Source of the DNA: Notolepis coatsorum | Taxonomy: Eukaryota; Chordata; Actinopteri; Aulopiformes; Paralepididae | Assembly: GCA_963971535.1 (NCBI GenBank) | Contig: OZ020591.1 | Coordinates: forward strand, 15,702,623 to 15,766,622 | DNA length: 64,000 nucleotides | Direction: 5' to 3' | Shown: positions 41,401 to 54,100 of the stretch, piece by piece | Numbering within the stretch: position 1 is the first letter of the stretch | How the letters are laid out: the number at the start of each line of letters is the position of its first letter | Program-made: the position numbers and the translations under genes | Notes under the pieces: model-generated | Databases searched by the model: none | Told to the model about the DNA's origin: nothing | The model's input: the letters and a program-made list of their open reading frames with translations, nothing else

Positions 41401-43586
41401 ACAACCAGAAGAACCCCGACTCCTTCCAGAACCCTACGTCTACAACCTGAAGAACCAGAACTACAACCAGAAGAACCCAGACTCCTTCCAGAACCCTACG
41501 TCTACAACCTGAAGAACCAGAACTACAACCAGAAGAACCCAGACTCCTTCCAGAACCCTACGTCTACAACCTGAAGAACCAGAACTACAACCAGAAGAAC
41601 CCTGACTCCTTCCAGAACCCTACGTCTACAACCTGAAGAACCAGAACTACAACCAGAAGAACCCAGACTCCTTCCAGAACCCTAGGTCTACAACCTGAAG
41701 AACCAGAACTACAACCAGAAGAACCCAGACTCCTTCCAGAACCCTACGTCTACAACCTGAAGAACCAGAACTACAACCAGAAGAACCCAGACTCCTTCCA
41801 GAACCCTACGTCTACAACCTGAAGAACCAGAACTACAACCAGAAGAACCCAGACTCCTTCCAGAACCCTACGTCTACAACCTGAAGAACCAGAACTACAA
41901 CCAGAAGAACCCAGACTCCTTCCAGAACCCTACGTCTACAACCTGAAGAACCAGAACTACAACCAGAAGAACCCAGACTCCTTCCAGAACCCTACGTCTA
42001 CAACCAGAAGAACCAGAACTACAACCAGAAGAACCCAGACTCCTTCCAGAACCCTACGTCTACAACCTGAAGAACCAGAACTACAACCAGAAGAACCCAG
42101 ACTCCTTCCAGAACCCTACGTCTACAACCTGAAGAACCAGAACTACAACCAGTAGAACCCAGACTCCTTCCAGAACCCTACGTCTACAACCTGAAGAACC
42201 AGAACTACAACCAGAAGAACCCAGACTCCTTCCAGAACCATACAACCTGAAGAACCAGAACTACAAACAGAAGAACCCAGACTCCTTCCAGAACCCTACG
42301 TCTACAACCTGAAGAACCAGAACAACAACCAGAAGAACCCAGACTCCTTCCAGAACCCTACGTCTACAACCTGAAGAACCAGAACTACAACCAGAACAAC
42401 CCAGACTCCTTCCAGAACCCTACGTCTACAACCTGAAGAACCAGAACTACAACCAGAAGAACCCAGACTCCTTCCAGAACCCTACGTCTACAACCTGTAG
42501 AACCTGAACTACAACCAGAAGAACCCAGACTCCTTCCAGAACCCTACGTCTACAACCTGAAGAACCAGAACTACAACCAGAAGAACCCAGACTCCTTCCA
42601 GAACCCTACGTCTACAACCTGAAGAACCAGAACTACAACCAGAAGAACCCCGACTCCTTCCAAAACCCTACGTCTACAACCTGAAGAACCCAGACTCCTT
42701 CCAGAACCCTACGTCTACAACCTGAAGAACCAGAACTACAACCAGAAGAACCCAGACTCCTTCCAGAACCCTACGTCTACAACCTGAAGAACCAGAACTA
42801 CAACCAGAAGAACCCAGACTCCTTCCAGAACCCTACGTCTACAACCTGAAGAACCCAGACTCCTTCCAGAACCCTACGTCTACAACCTGAAGAACCAGAA
42901 CTACAACCAGCAGAACCCAGACTCCTTCCAGAACCCTACGTCTACAACCTGAAGAACCAGAACTACAACCAGAAGAACCCAGACTCCTTCCAGAACCCTA
43001 CGTCTACAACCTGAAGAACCAGAACTACAACCAGAAGAACCCAGACTCCTTCCAGAACCCTACGTCTACAACCTGAAGAACCAGAACTACAACCAGAAGA
43101 ACCCAGACTCCTTCCAGAACCCTACGTCTACAACCTGAAGAACCAGAACTACAACCAGAAGAACCCAGACTCCTTCCAGAACCCTACGTCTACAACCAGA
43201 AGAACCAGAACTACAACCAGAAGAACCCAGACTCCTACCAGAACCCTACGTCTACAACCTGAAGAACCAGAACTACAACCAGAAGAACCCAGACTCCTTC
43301 CAGAACCATACAACCTGAAGAACCAGAACTACAAACAGAAGAACCCAGACTCCTTCCAGAACCCTACGTCTACAACCTGAAGAACCAGAACAACAACCAG
43401 AAGAACCCAGACTCCTTCCAGAACCCTACGTCTACAACCTGAAGAACCAGAACTACAACCAGAACAACCCAGACTCCTTCCAGAACCCTACGTCTACAAC
43501 CTGAAGAACCAGAACTACAACCAGAAGAACCCAGACTCCTTCCAGAACCCTACGTCTACAACCTGAAGAACCAGAACTACAACCAG

Positions 43587-46500
43587 ACGAACCCAGACTC
43601 CTTCCAGAACCCTACGTCTACAACCTGAAGAACCTGAACTACAACCAGAAGAACCCAGACTCCTTCCAGAACCCTACGTCTACAACCTGAAGAACCAGAA
43701 CTACAACCAGAAGAACCCCGACTCCTTCCAGAACCCTACGTCTACAACTTGAAGAACCTGAACTACAACCAGAAGAACCCAGACTCCTTCCAGAACCCTA
43801 CGTCTACAACCTGAAGAACCAGAACTACAACCAGAAGAACCCAGACTCCTTCCAGAACCCTACGTCTACAACCTGAAGAACCCAGACTCCTTCCAGAACC
43901 CTACGTCTACAACCTGAAGAACCAGAACTACAACCAGCAGAACCCAGACTCCTTCCAGAACCCTACGTCTACAACCTGAAGAACCAGAACTACAACCAGA
44001 AGAACCCAGACTCCTTCCAGAACCCTACGTCTACAACCTGAAGAACCAGAACTACAACCAGAAGAACCCCGACTCCTTCCAAAACCCTACGTCTACAACC
44101 TGAAGAACCCAGACTCCTTCCAGAACCCTACGTCTACAACCTGAAGAACCAGAACTACAACCAGAAGAACCCAGACTCCTTCCAGAACCCTACGTCTACA
44201 ACCTGAAGAACCAGAACTACAACCAGAAGAACCCAGACTCCTTCCAGAACCCTACGTCTACAACCTGAAGAACCCAGACTCCTTCCAGAACCCTACGTCT
44301 ACAACCTGAAGAACCAGAACTACAACCAGCAGAACCCAGACTCCTTCCAGAACCCTACGTCTATAACCTGAAGAACCAGAACTACAACCAGAAGAACCCA
44401 GACTCCTTCCAGAACCCTACGTCTACAACCTGAAGAACCAGAACTACAACCAGAAGAACCCAGACTCCTTCCAGAACCCTACGTCTACAACCTGAAGAAC
44501 CAGAACTACAACCAGAAGAACCCAGACTCCTTCCAGAACCCTACGTCTACAACCTGAAGAACCAGAACTGCAACCAGAAGAACCCAGACTCCTTCCAGAA
44601 CCCTACGTCTACAACCAGAAGAACCAGAACTACAACCAGAAGAACCCAGACTCCTTCCAGAACCCTACGTCTACAACCTGAAGAACCAGAACTACAACCA
44701 GAAGAACCCAGACTCCTTCCAGAACCATACAACCTGAAGAACCAGAACTACAAACAGAAGAACCCAGACTCCTTCCAGAACCCTACGTCTACAACCTGAA
44801 GAACCAGAACAACAACCAGAAGAACCCAGACTCCTTCCAGAACCCTACGTCTACAACCTGAAGAACCAGAACTACAACCAGAACAACCCAGACTCCTTCC
44901 AGAACCCTACGTCTACAACCTGAAGAACCAGAACTACAACCAGAAGAACCCAGACTCCTTCCAGAACCCTACGTCTACAACCTGAAGAACCAGAACTACA
45001 ACCAGACGAACCCAGACTCCTTCCAGAACCCTACGTCTACAACCTGAAGAACCTGAACTACAACCAGAAGAACCCAGACTCCTTCCAGAACCCTACGTCT
45101 ACAACCTGAAGAACCAGAACTACAACCAGAAGAACCCCGACTCCTTCCAGAACCCTACGTCTACAACTTGAAGAACCTGAACTACAACCAGAAGAACCCA
45201 GACTCCTTCCAGAACCCTACGTCTACAACCTGAAGAACCAGAACTACAACCAGAAGAACCCAGACTCCTTCCAGAACCCTACGTCTACAACCTGAAGAAC
45301 CCAGACTCCTTCCAGAACCCTACGTCTACAACCTGAAGAACCAGAACTACAACCAGCAGAACCCAGACTCCTTCCAGAACCCTACGTCTACAACCTGAAG
45401 AACCAGAACTACAACCAGAAGAACCCAGACTCCTTCCAGAACCCTACGTCTACAACCTGAAGAACCAGAACTACAACCAGAAGAACCCAGACTCCTTCCA
45501 GAACCCTACGTCTACAACCTGAAGAACCAGAACTACAACCAGAAGAACCCAGACTCCTTCCAGAACCCTAGGTCTACAACCTGAAGAACCAGAACTACAA
45601 CCAGAAGAACCCAGACTCCTTCCAGAACCCTACGTCTACAACCTGAAGAACCAGAACTACAACCAGAAGAACCCAGACTCCTTCCAGAACCCTACGTCTA
45701 CAACCTGAAGAACCAGAACTACAACCAGAAGAACCCCGACTCCTTCCAGAACCCTACGTCTACAACCTGAAGAACCAGAACTACAACCAGAAGAACCCAG
45801 ACTCCTTCCAGAACCCTACGTCTACAACCTGAAGAACCAGAACTACAACCAGAAGAACCCAGACTCCTTCCAGAACCCTAGGTCTACAACCTGAAGAACC
45901 AGAACTACAACCAGAAGAACCCAGACTCCTTCCAGAACCCTACGTCTACAACCTGAAGAACCAGAACTACAACCAGAAGAACCCAGACTCCTTCCAGAAC
46001 CCTACGTCTACAACCTGAAGAACCAGAACTACAACCAGAAGAACCCAGACTCCTTCCAGAACCCTACGTCTACAACCTGAAGAACCAGAACTACAACCAG
46101 AAGAACCCAGACTCCTTCCAGAACCCTACGTCTACAACCAGAAGAACCAGAACTACAACCAGAAGAACCCAGACTCCTTCCAGAACCCTACGTCTACAAC
46201 CTGAAGAACCAGAACTACAACCAGAAGAACCCAGACTCCTTCCAGAACCCTACGTCTACAACCTGAAGAACCAAAACTACAACCAGTAGAACCCAGACTC
46301 CTTCCAGAACCCTACGTCTACAACCTGAAGAACCAGAACTACAACCAGAAGAACCCAGACTCCTTCCAGAACCATACAACCTGAAGAACCAGAACTACAA
46401 ACAGAAGAACCCAGACTCCTTCCAGAACCCTACGTCTACAACCTGAAGAACCAGAACTACAACCAGAATAACCCAGACTCCTTCCAGAACCCTACGTCTA

Positions 46501-47900
46501 CAACCTGAAGAACCAGAACTACAACCAGAAGAACCCAGACTCCTTCCAGAACCCTACGTCTACAACCTGAAGAACCAGAACTACAACCAGAAGAACCCAG
46601 ACTCCTTCCAGAACCCTATGTCTACAACCTGAAGAACCAGAACTACAACCAGAAGAACCCAGACTCCTTCCAGAACCCTACGTCTACAACCTGAAGAACC
46701 TGAACTACAACCAGAAGAACCCAGACTCCTTCCAGAACCCTACGTCTACAACCTGAAGAACCAGAACTACAACCAGAAGAACCCTGACTCCTTCCAGAAC
46801 CCTACGTCTACAACCTGAAGAACCTGAACTACAACCAGCAGAACCCAGACTCCTTCCAGAACCCTACGTCTACAACCTGATGAACCAGAACTACAACCAG
46901 AAGAACCCAGACTCCTTCCAGAACCCTACGTCTACAACCTGAAGAACCAGAACTACAACCAGAAGAACCCAGACTCCTTCCAGAACCCTACGTCTACAAC
47001 CTGAAGAACCAGAACTACAACCAGAAGAACCCAGACTCCTTCCAGAACCCTACGTCTACAACCTGAAGAACCAGAACTACAACCAGAAGAACCCAGACTC
47101 CTTCCAGAACCCTACGTCTACACCCTGAAGAACCAGAACTACAACCAGAAGAACCCAGACTCCTTCCAGAACCCTACATCTACAACCATAAGAACCAGAA
47201 CTACAACCAGAAGAACCCAGACTCCTTCCAGAACCCTACGTCTACAACCTGAAGAACCAGAACTACAACCAGAAGAACCCAGACTCCTTCCAGAACCCTA
47301 CGTCTACAACCTGAAGAACCAGAACTACAACCAGTAGAACCCAGACTCCTTCCAGAACCCTACGTCTACAACCTGAAGAACCAGAACTACAACCAGAAGA
47401 ACCCAGACTCCTTCCAGAACCATACAACCTGAAGAACCAGAACTACAACCAGAAGAACCCAGAGTCCTTCCAGAACCCTACGTCTACAACCTGAAGAACC
47501 AGAACTACAACCAGAAGAACCCAGACTCCTTCCAGAACCCTACGTCTACAACCTGAAGAACCAGAACTACAACCAGAAGAACCCAGACTCCTTCCAGAAC
47601 CCTACGTCTACAACCTGAAGAACCAGAACTACAACCAGAAGAACCCAGACTCCTTTCAGAACCCTACGTCTACAACCTGAAGAACCAGAACTACAACCAG
47701 AAGAACCCAGACTCCTTCCAGAACCCTACGTCTACAACCTGAAGAACCAGAACTACAACCAGAAGAACCAGAACTACAACCAGAAGAACCAGAACTACAA
47801 CCAAAAGAACCCAGACTCCTTCCAGAACCCTACGTCTACAACCTGAAGAACCAGAACTACAACCAGAAGAACCCAGACTCCTTCCAGAACCCTACGTCTA
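43587..47900. repeat. Block of the 62-bp array, copy 2 (partner of 30672-35400)
   Basis: Shares the rare-variant order of 30672-35400, including the extra 21-bp subunits near 47763 (partner near 35279) and the gatgaaccag variant near 46879 (partner near 34088). It is shorter than its partner by about seven units in total. Confidence 0.7.
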
Positions 47901-49623
47901 CAACCTGAAGAACCAGAACTACAACCAGAAGAACCAGAACTACAACCAGAAGAACCCAGACTCCTTCCAGAACCCTACGTCTACAACCTGAAGAACCAGA
48001 ACTACAACCAGAAGAACCCAGACTCCTTCCAGAACCCTATGTCTACAACCTGACGAACCAGAACTACAACCAGAAGAACCCAGACTCCTTCCAGAACCCT
48101 ACATCTACAACCTGAAGAACCAGAACTACAACCAGAAGAACCCAGACTCCTTCCAGAACCCTACGTCTACAACCTGAAGAACCTGAACTACAACCAGAAG
48201 AACCCAGACTCCTTCCAGAACCCTACGTCTACAACCTGAAGAACCAGAACTACAACCAGAAGAACCAGAACTACAACCAGAAGAACCAGAACTACAACCA
48301 GAAGAACCAGAACTACAACCAGAAGAACCCAGACTCCTTCCAGAACCCTACGTCTACAACCTGAAGAACCAGAACTACAACCAGAAGAACCCAGACTCCT
48401 TCCAGAACCCTACATCTACAACCTGAAGAACCAGAACTACAACCAGAAGAACCAGAACTACAACCAGAAGAACCCAGACTCCTTCCAGAACCCTACGTCT
48501 ACAACCTGAAGAACCAGAACTACAACCAGAACAACCCCGACTCCTTCCAGAACCCTACGTCTACAACCTGAAGAACCTGAACTACAACCAGAAGAACCCA
48601 GACTCCTTCCAGAACCCTACGTCTACAACCTGAAGAACCAGAACTACAACCAGAAGAACCCAGACTCCTTCCAGAACCCTACGTCTACAACCTGAAGAAC
48701 CAGAACTACAACCAGAAGAACCCAGACTCCTTCCAGAACCCTATGTCTACAACCTGAAGAACCAGAACTACAACCAGAAGAACCCAGACTCCTTCCAGAA
48801 CCCTACGTCTACAACCTGAAGAACCAGAACTACAACCAGAAGAACCCAGACTCCTTCCAGAACCCTACGTCTACAACCTGAAGAACCAGAACTACAACCA
48901 GAAGAACCCAGACTCCTTCCAGAACCCTACGTCTACAACCTGAAGAACCAGAACTACAACCAGAAGAACCCAGACTCCTTCCAGAACCCTACGTCTACAA
49001 CCTGAAGAACCAGAACTACAACCAGAAGAACCCAGACTCCTTCCAGAACCCTACATCTACAACCTGAAGAACCAGAACTACAACCAGAAGAACCCAGACT
49101 CCTTCCAGAACCCTACGTCTACAACCTGAAGAACCAGAACTACAACCAGAAGAACCCAGACTCCTTCCAGAACCCTACGTCTACAACCTGAAGAACCAGA
49201 ACTACAACCAGAAGAACCCAGACTCCTTCCAGAACCCTACGTCTACAACCTGAAGAACCAGAACTACAACCAGAAGAACCCAGACTCCTTCCAGAACCCT
49301 ACGTCTACAACCTGAAGAACCTGAACTACAACCAGAAGAACCCCGACTCCTTCCAGAACCCTACGTCTACAACCTGAAGAACCAGAACTACAACCAGAAG
49401 AACCCAGACTCCTTCCAGAACCCTACGTCTACAACCTGAAGAACCAGAACTACAACCAGAAGAACCCAGACTCCTTCCAGAACCCTACGTCTACAACCTG
49501 AAGAACCAGAACTACAACCAGAAGAACCCTGACTCCTTCCAGAACCCTACGTCTACAACCTGAAGAACCAGAACTACAACCAGAAGAACCCAGACTCCTT
49601 CCAGAACCCTACGTCTACAACCC

Positions 49624-49683
49624 GGAGCCACAATCTGCTTCAGAATCATCATTGGAACCAGTTCGAGAGCCGGCGCTGGTACC
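49624..49683 (+). other. Spacer between the 62-bp and 18-bp arrays, coding-like
   Basis: A short unique stretch. In the frame that reads the last satellite unit as EEPRLLPEPYVYN it continues as PEPQSASESSLEPVREPAL and then enters the 18-bp array as PISPPISIS without a stop. Composition (Pro, Glu, Ser) resembles the frame at the left edge of the array (EEETPEEPELQP). This may be a remnant of an exon of a repeat-rich protein. No start, splice site or homology supports it independently. Confidence 0.3.
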
Positions 49684-49724
49684 TATATCACCACCGATAT
49701 CTATATCACCACCGATATCTATAT
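49684..49724. repeat. 18-bp array, left fragment cut off by the BEL insertion
   Basis: Two and a quarter copies of the unit atatctatatcaccaccg. Its last 5 bp (tatat, 49720-49724) are duplicated on the far side of the retrotransposon (58806-58810), showing that this fragment and the array at 58806-60088 were once one array. Confidence 0.9.
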
Positions 49725-50023
49725 TGTTACAAAGGATCAGATTAAACCGAATATATATATTTATTGATTGATATATATTGCATAATATTTGTATATCGTT
49801 TGATATCCCTTGTATACTCCTTGTACATATACACGGAATATCCCTTTAGCCTAGTACAGACCATAATATTTCATTCTCCTATTGGACAGCGGTCCACAGG
49901 CGCCAAGGCCATGCCTCCAAAGTCAGGTTCAAAGTCACCGCCGGGGACATGCCTGGACAAGAATGGTATTGCGCAAGGATATGAGACAGGAATAAAGCTG
50001 GTACTAGTTTATTCATCTAAGCG

Positions 50024-50030
50024 TATAAAT
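50024..50030 (+). promoter_or_regulatory. TATA box in the 5' LTR
   Basis: A tataaat motif in GC-richer context (gcgtataaatacggc) about 300 bp into the LTR. Transcription would be expected to begin some 25-30 bp downstream, near 50055. The equivalent in the 3' LTR is at 57749-57755. Confidence 0.55.
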
Positions 50031-50912
50031 ACGGCGCAGGTGAATACAGAAGCACTTAGAGAAACTTAGTCAGAAGTCTTAGTAACAAAAGTTGAAGCCT
50101 CACCCACGATACGACGTGCGGTGAAGTATGGCCTGTTTGGCCCCAAATAGAGCATTGAGACCGCGTGCGAATTAATAACTGAAGTGTCATAGTTTAACGC
50201 TGTACCGTCGAGTGCGACCTATTCTATTAAGTCAGTAATAGTCTATTTGTGTATAGTGTATCGTGCGGCTAAAGTTCTACAGTGACCAGCATCACCAACG
50301 TTTTCCTCGTATCAGCTAGAGTGCTTATCCAGGCTGGGCTGCTTTCATGGCGCTTTCACCCGAGGGGCCCTAGACGAGGATCGTGTGGACATGTACACTG
50401 GATTATCTACCCGACGACTGCATAGCCCTTTTCGGCTGGATTATATTTGCTTTTGGTCCTGTAATTAATGGAGCGGAGAATCGCCGACACCCACACGTGT
50501 GTGGGATTTACCCTGTGAGGAGCCACGTCGAGTCTGCCCCTCAGAAGCCTGAGGCAGGCTAGCTTTCTTCCCTGTGGAGCTACAGGCTACGGAGAACAGC
50601 TGTATTCGTCTGTGGATCAAGATCTTATTGCACCGTCTCCCGTACTCGGAGTCTCCTTATCATCGTTGACCCAGACTCTACTACCGACAGATCCTCTACC
50701 CTTGCTGGCTTACAACCGGGGGGACCCTTCCAGTATCTCTCGCTATATTACTAGTGTACCATAGATATAATTCCCTAAGATTCAGGTTGTATAATTACCT
50801 CCTGCGTAATATGAGAATGGACATTCGTTATTGATTTGCCTACGCACATTCCTTTGCCTTATAAGCGCATTCAAAGTGAAGTAAAGAAAGTATATTATGT
50901 ACCTTTTGCTGC

Positions 50913-50918
50913 AATAAA
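50913..50918 (+). terminator. Polyadenylation signal in the LTR
   Basis: Canonical aataaa inside gcaataaatacttaatt, about 165 bp before the LTR end. Its counterpart in the 3' LTR (58638-58643) would terminate the genomic transcript. The call is by motif only. Confidence 0.5.
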
Positions 50919-51082
50919 TACTTAATTACAACTTTGTGTGGAACCGATTCATTGTGGGGAAGTGTTCATCATTATATATATCATGTACTGTATGGCCAGT
51001 AATTAAAGTACATAAGACGGTAGTGGTTTAATGATACCATACTTATCAATACAGTCAGGGAATTGTACCCCTCAGTTACAAT

Positions 51083-51099
51083 TGGTCCTTCGAGCCGGA
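51083..51099 (+). promoter_or_regulatory. Primer-binding site
   Basis: Two bases after the 5' LTR the sequence reads tggtccttcgagccgga. It begins with TGG, the complement of a tRNA CCA end, and has a T-loop-like ttcga in the expected place, so it should pair with the 3' end of a host tRNA to prime minus-strand synthesis. I could not confidently assign the tRNA. Confidence 0.7.
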
Positions 51100-51148
51100 G
51101 GGTAACTAGTGTAATATTAATATAGTGGTATTAATATTGACATGGCCA

Positions 51149-54100
51149 ATGATGAACACTCCACAAAACGGTTCTCCTAAAGTAGATCGCCCGCAGCGTA
51201 GACGGCAGACACCTCAGTACTTAGAGGATTACGTTGCCAATATACTACCTAGCTTTCTACAGACGGTAAACGCGGAAAAAGTAGATAGTAAAATTATGTC
51301 CGACCCTATCGACCAGGCTACCCCGCCAATAGAGGCCCTAGTGGGTTCTAACGTAACTGACCAAGCTCACGGTGGGGACCAGGAGGGACCTGACATGACT
51401 TTACCCCCCGCCAAGACCGAAGAAGTAGTCCCCGGAGAGCTCCAGGATAAAGACAGCCCTCCAGGGATGGAACTCGACCCGCTACAAGAAGAGGCGAGCA
51501 CCCCGGAGATGGATCTCCAGGACTCGCCACAGGAGAACGGATCTCCAACGAGTACTGCCAGGAGCGGATCACCTCAACCAGCGTCTTCCCCCAGCGAGGC
51601 GGACAAGATGCTGGCACAGGCCTTCCTCGCCAGCCTAGCAGCCTCAACAGAGCGCGATCGACTCCAAGCACAGACGCTTAGTGAGCGCGAACATTCTTCC
51701 ATGGAAAGAGAACGCCTTCAAGCGCAGCAACGGAGCGACGAAGATCGTATACGTCTAGAGATTAGACGCCTTCAGACGGAAGAGAATATGGGAAGGGACC
51801 GGGCCGAGGCCCAGCGCGCCGCCGCCGAAGCCCAGCGCGCCGCTGCCGGTGCCCAAAGAGAAGCAGAGCGCGAACTCGCTCTCACCAAGCGCGAAGCTGA
51901 GCGCGACCGATTACAAGCACAGATAATGGAGCAGCTGATTACCAGGGCAACACCCCCTCCCTCCGCACGGGGCTCCAGGGCCTCGTCAAGACAAGGGTCA
52001 AGGGCACCCTCCCCTACCCGATCAAGCGACCCTGAGCCCGACCACCAGAGAGAGCCTATACCCCTCTCCGAACCCCTTCCCCGACCGGTCCAAGTGAGAC
52101 CCAGCTACAAGGAAGAAACGGTCTACACCGCGGAGAGGCTAAATAGACGACTACAGGATCTAGAGGACCTGCCAGAGGAAGAAGAAGAGGGAGAGGAGGA
52201 GAGTCAAGCCCAACAGCAGCACAGTACTCCACAGGACCAGGAGGTCCAGTACAGCCCAGGCTTTACCCCCGCGGCTCTGCGCTACAGACCCCCGACTCAA
52301 TTCACGGGTGAGCTTGACGCACGACCAGCCCCGAGGAACAGCACCTGGATACGCGGGCCATGGTATCCAGCAGGTACCAGCCCACCAAGAGGCGTAAGAG
52401 GAGACTCGCCTAGGAGGCCTCTCCTCCAACGTTCACCGATGTGCCAGCCATCCATGGCATCGTACATTGGCACACCGACGTTTCCGGACTTCACACACGA
52501 GAACAGAGCACAGTACACAGAGCTACGAATGTGCTTAGAGACAATGATGTCCGATGTAGCTGATGAACCGTACAAATATGCTATCCTACTAAAGCACCTC
52601 AAGGTGCCCCGAGCGCACAATATAGCGCTGGCATATGCCACCTCTACTACCCCATACACCGCGGCTCTAGCAGCACTCGACCAAAGATATGGACGCATAT
52701 GGGACTACGTAATACAAGAGATAAGGCATATTGACCGCCTACCCCCAGCCACAGACAATCGCTCACTAGATGACCTGTCTATCAAGGTACAATCCCTGGT
52801 AGGGATGCTGGGGGCGCAAAGAGAAAAGGGTATGCACGAACTGTACGCAAACTCTAATGTCGAGAGGATTTTAGAGAAGCTTCCGCCCGCCCGACAAGAG
52901 CGCTTCAGGCGGCAAAGAGACCACTGTGATCCTAACGGTCCCGAGCCATCCCTCCTAGACCTAGCCGACTTCCTGGCGAGAGAAGTCAACAGCCTACGGT
53001 TGGATACGTTCATGCGGAGCACACCAAGCTCCAGAGAGGGACCTAGGAGAGCAAACGATGGCCGCAGATTGGTGACCGTCATGCACCAATCAGAATCAGT
53101 ACCGAGCAGCAAGAACCACAGTACCCCCTCGATGAAAGAGAAGTGGAAGATGGTGTGCCCGTACTGCGAAAAGGAACACTGGCTGTCACAATGTGACACG
53201 TTCAAGAAGATGACCGCCAACGAGGTGAGTCAATGGATAAAGTCCAACCGACGCTGTTACCGATGTGCGCGCAGTCACATGGCAGCCGATTGCCGCTTAA
53301 AGAAGAGGTGTAGTCGGTGTGACGGAGCCCACTTAGACGTCCTACACGACAGTAACAGAAGAAAGCCTGCACCCTCAAGCAGCACAAAGGCAAGTGTTAT
53401 GTACATTGACCCCGCCAGCAGCGGGGGCGCCCGGGTGCTCTTAAAGGTGGTCCGCGTAACACTGAGTTACCAAGACAAGGTCATGGACACTTACGCCGTC
53501 CTTGACGACGGGTCAGAGAAGACCCTTCTCCTCGCGTCCGCCGCGGCCCAGCTGGGGCTGCGGGGGAGCGAAGACCAGATGACGATTCGGACAATAAGAA
53601 GAGATCTAAAGACGATAAAGGGCGAGAATGTCTCCTTCACTATCGCAGCAAGCGGGCAGCCAGAGAGACGGTATAGGATTACTAACGCTTTCACCAGCCA
53701 AGAAATAGGCCTGTCGCAGTACACCTACCCCATCGCCAAGCTGATGGATAAATATGTGCACCTGCGTCAACTACCTATACCGCTCATAGACGGTGCCACC
53801 CCGACCCTGCTGATAGGCTCCGACCATGCAGACCTCATCGTCCCGATTGACCGGGTCCACACAGGGCCCAGAGGCTGTCCTGCAGCAGTCGAGACCCGCC
53901 TAAGATGGACACTACAAGGCCCCCTCGCTAAGTCTCTTAACCGAACAGCAGCCACTAGCTGCCTCCACTCCAGAGTGACAGAAGAAGACACCACCCTACT
54001 ACAGCATGTCGAGAGGCTATGGACACTAGAGACAATGCCCTTTAAGAACGAAAAGAAAGACATTCGTTCCAAGGAAGACATTTACGCTATAGCCCTCCTC

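Larger units (their letters stand above)
12389..49623. repeat. 62-bp minisatellite array, about 37 kb
   Basis: About 600 head-to-tail copies of a 62-bp unit. Each unit is made of three degenerate subunits: gaagaaccagaactacaacc plus a (21 bp), gaagaacccagactccttcc plus a (21 bp), and gaaccctacgtctacaacct (20 bp). Single-subunit changes support this structure: units lacking one 21-bp subunit (near 22745, 22909, 28019) and units with extra 21-bp subunits (near 35279, 47763, 48250). A recurrent 6-bp deletion gives aaccatacaacctg (near 22291, 24041, 27569, 29319, 41263). The unit has 24 A, 22 C, 8 G and 8 T, so the + strand is about 74% A+C throughout. Stops occur in every frame because 62 is not a multiple of three. 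There are no unique spacers and no genes inside. Confidence 0.97.
49725..51080 (+). repeat. 5' LTR of the BEL/Pao element
   Basis: 1356 bp, starting TGTTAC and ending TTACA. It holds a TATA-like tataaat (50024-50030) and a polyadenylation-like aataaa (50913-50918), so U3, R and U5 can be inferred in that order. A 101-codon open frame here recurs in the 3' LTR only because the LTRs are nearly identical; it has no recognisable motif. Confidence 0.95.

Noticed and set aside
44547..44732. 61-codon - strand frame in the 62-bp array
   Set aside because: Any frame in this array is open for at most about 61 codons before the satellite's own stop. It is a chance product of the repeat.
1..49623. CRISPR-like arrays
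   Set aside because: The repeats are contiguous with no unique spacers, there are no cas genes, and the DNA is eukaryotic. These are minisatellites.
49764..50069. 101-codon open frame repeated at 57489-57794
   Set aside because: It lies within the LTRs and is duplicated because the LTRs are nearly identical. It has no motif, and its first codon is not ATG-based in a convincing context.
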